6,073 bases of DNA, taken from positions 1 through 6,073 of the forward strand of contig CATLVA010000107.1 in assembly GCA_950060715.1 (NCBI GenBank), given 5' to 3'. Under the pieces are notes generated by a model, which was not told the DNA's origin, did not search any database, and saw only the letters and a program-made list of their open reading frames with translations. This document shows, piece after piece, positions 6,039 to 6,073 of this stretch. Made by a program: the position numbers and the translations under genes. The stretch's first letter is position 1. Each line of letters starts with the position of its first letter. Source of the stretch: an uncultured Oligoflexia bacterium. Lineage in GTDB: Bacteria; Bdellovibrionota; Bacteriovoracia; Bacteriovoracales; Bacteriovoracaceae.

Positions 6039-6073
6039 TCGAATATTTTAAAAATAGATTAAATACCGAAGTT

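Overview
The window is AT-rich bacterial DNA with tightly packed genes, good AGGAG-type ribosome sites on most genes, and Gram-negative features (an HlyD-type periplasmic adaptor and a probable lipoprotein). The mix of a non-LSGGQ HlyD-linked ABC exporter, a three-domain aminopeptidase P and a long, animal-like tryptophan 2,3-dioxygenase would fit a Bdellovibrionota/Bacteriovorax-like bacterium, or possibly a Bacteroidota relative. This placement is inference from protein flavour and base composition; nothing in the window is a taxonomic marker.

Left part (1-2616, minus strand, read right to left): a three-gene unit. It opens with a 45-residue probable lipoprotein (2479-2616), followed by a GC-rich hairpin with a GGAA loop. 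Next is an ABC exporter half-transporter (769-2421), whose stop overlaps by 8 bases the start of an HlyD-family membrane fusion protein running off the left edge (1-776). Together they look like an inner-membrane/periplasm export machine of the type I secretion class, with an unknown substrate. The striking point is the ABC protein. Its membrane domain and the overall nucleotide-binding fold are well kept and align without gaps over Walker A, Q-loop and signature, but every catalytic motif is altered. It looks like a pseudo-ATPase.

Middle (2617-4623): a 183-base gap holds a candidate promoter and a long imperfect hairpin. Then comes a complete cytoplasmic Xaa-Pro aminopeptidase (pepP-like, minus strand) with all five metal ligands. 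A 78-base gap separates it from the divergent next gene; this gap must carry both promoters and contains inverted TGACAA/TTGTCA half-sites.

Right part (4624-6073, plus strand): a complete haem tryptophan 2,3-dioxygenase (kynA) of the long, eukaryote-like form, followed by a convincing rho-independent terminator. Beyond that lie two overlapping, mutually exclusive inverted repeats and a 42-codon gene for a small single-helix membrane or secreted peptide with a good ribosome site. Aminopeptidase P (releasing amino acids from proline-containing peptides) and tryptophan dioxygenase (starting tryptophan breakdown) would both suit a peptide-consuming lifestyle, but they are divergently transcribed and the link is only suggestive.
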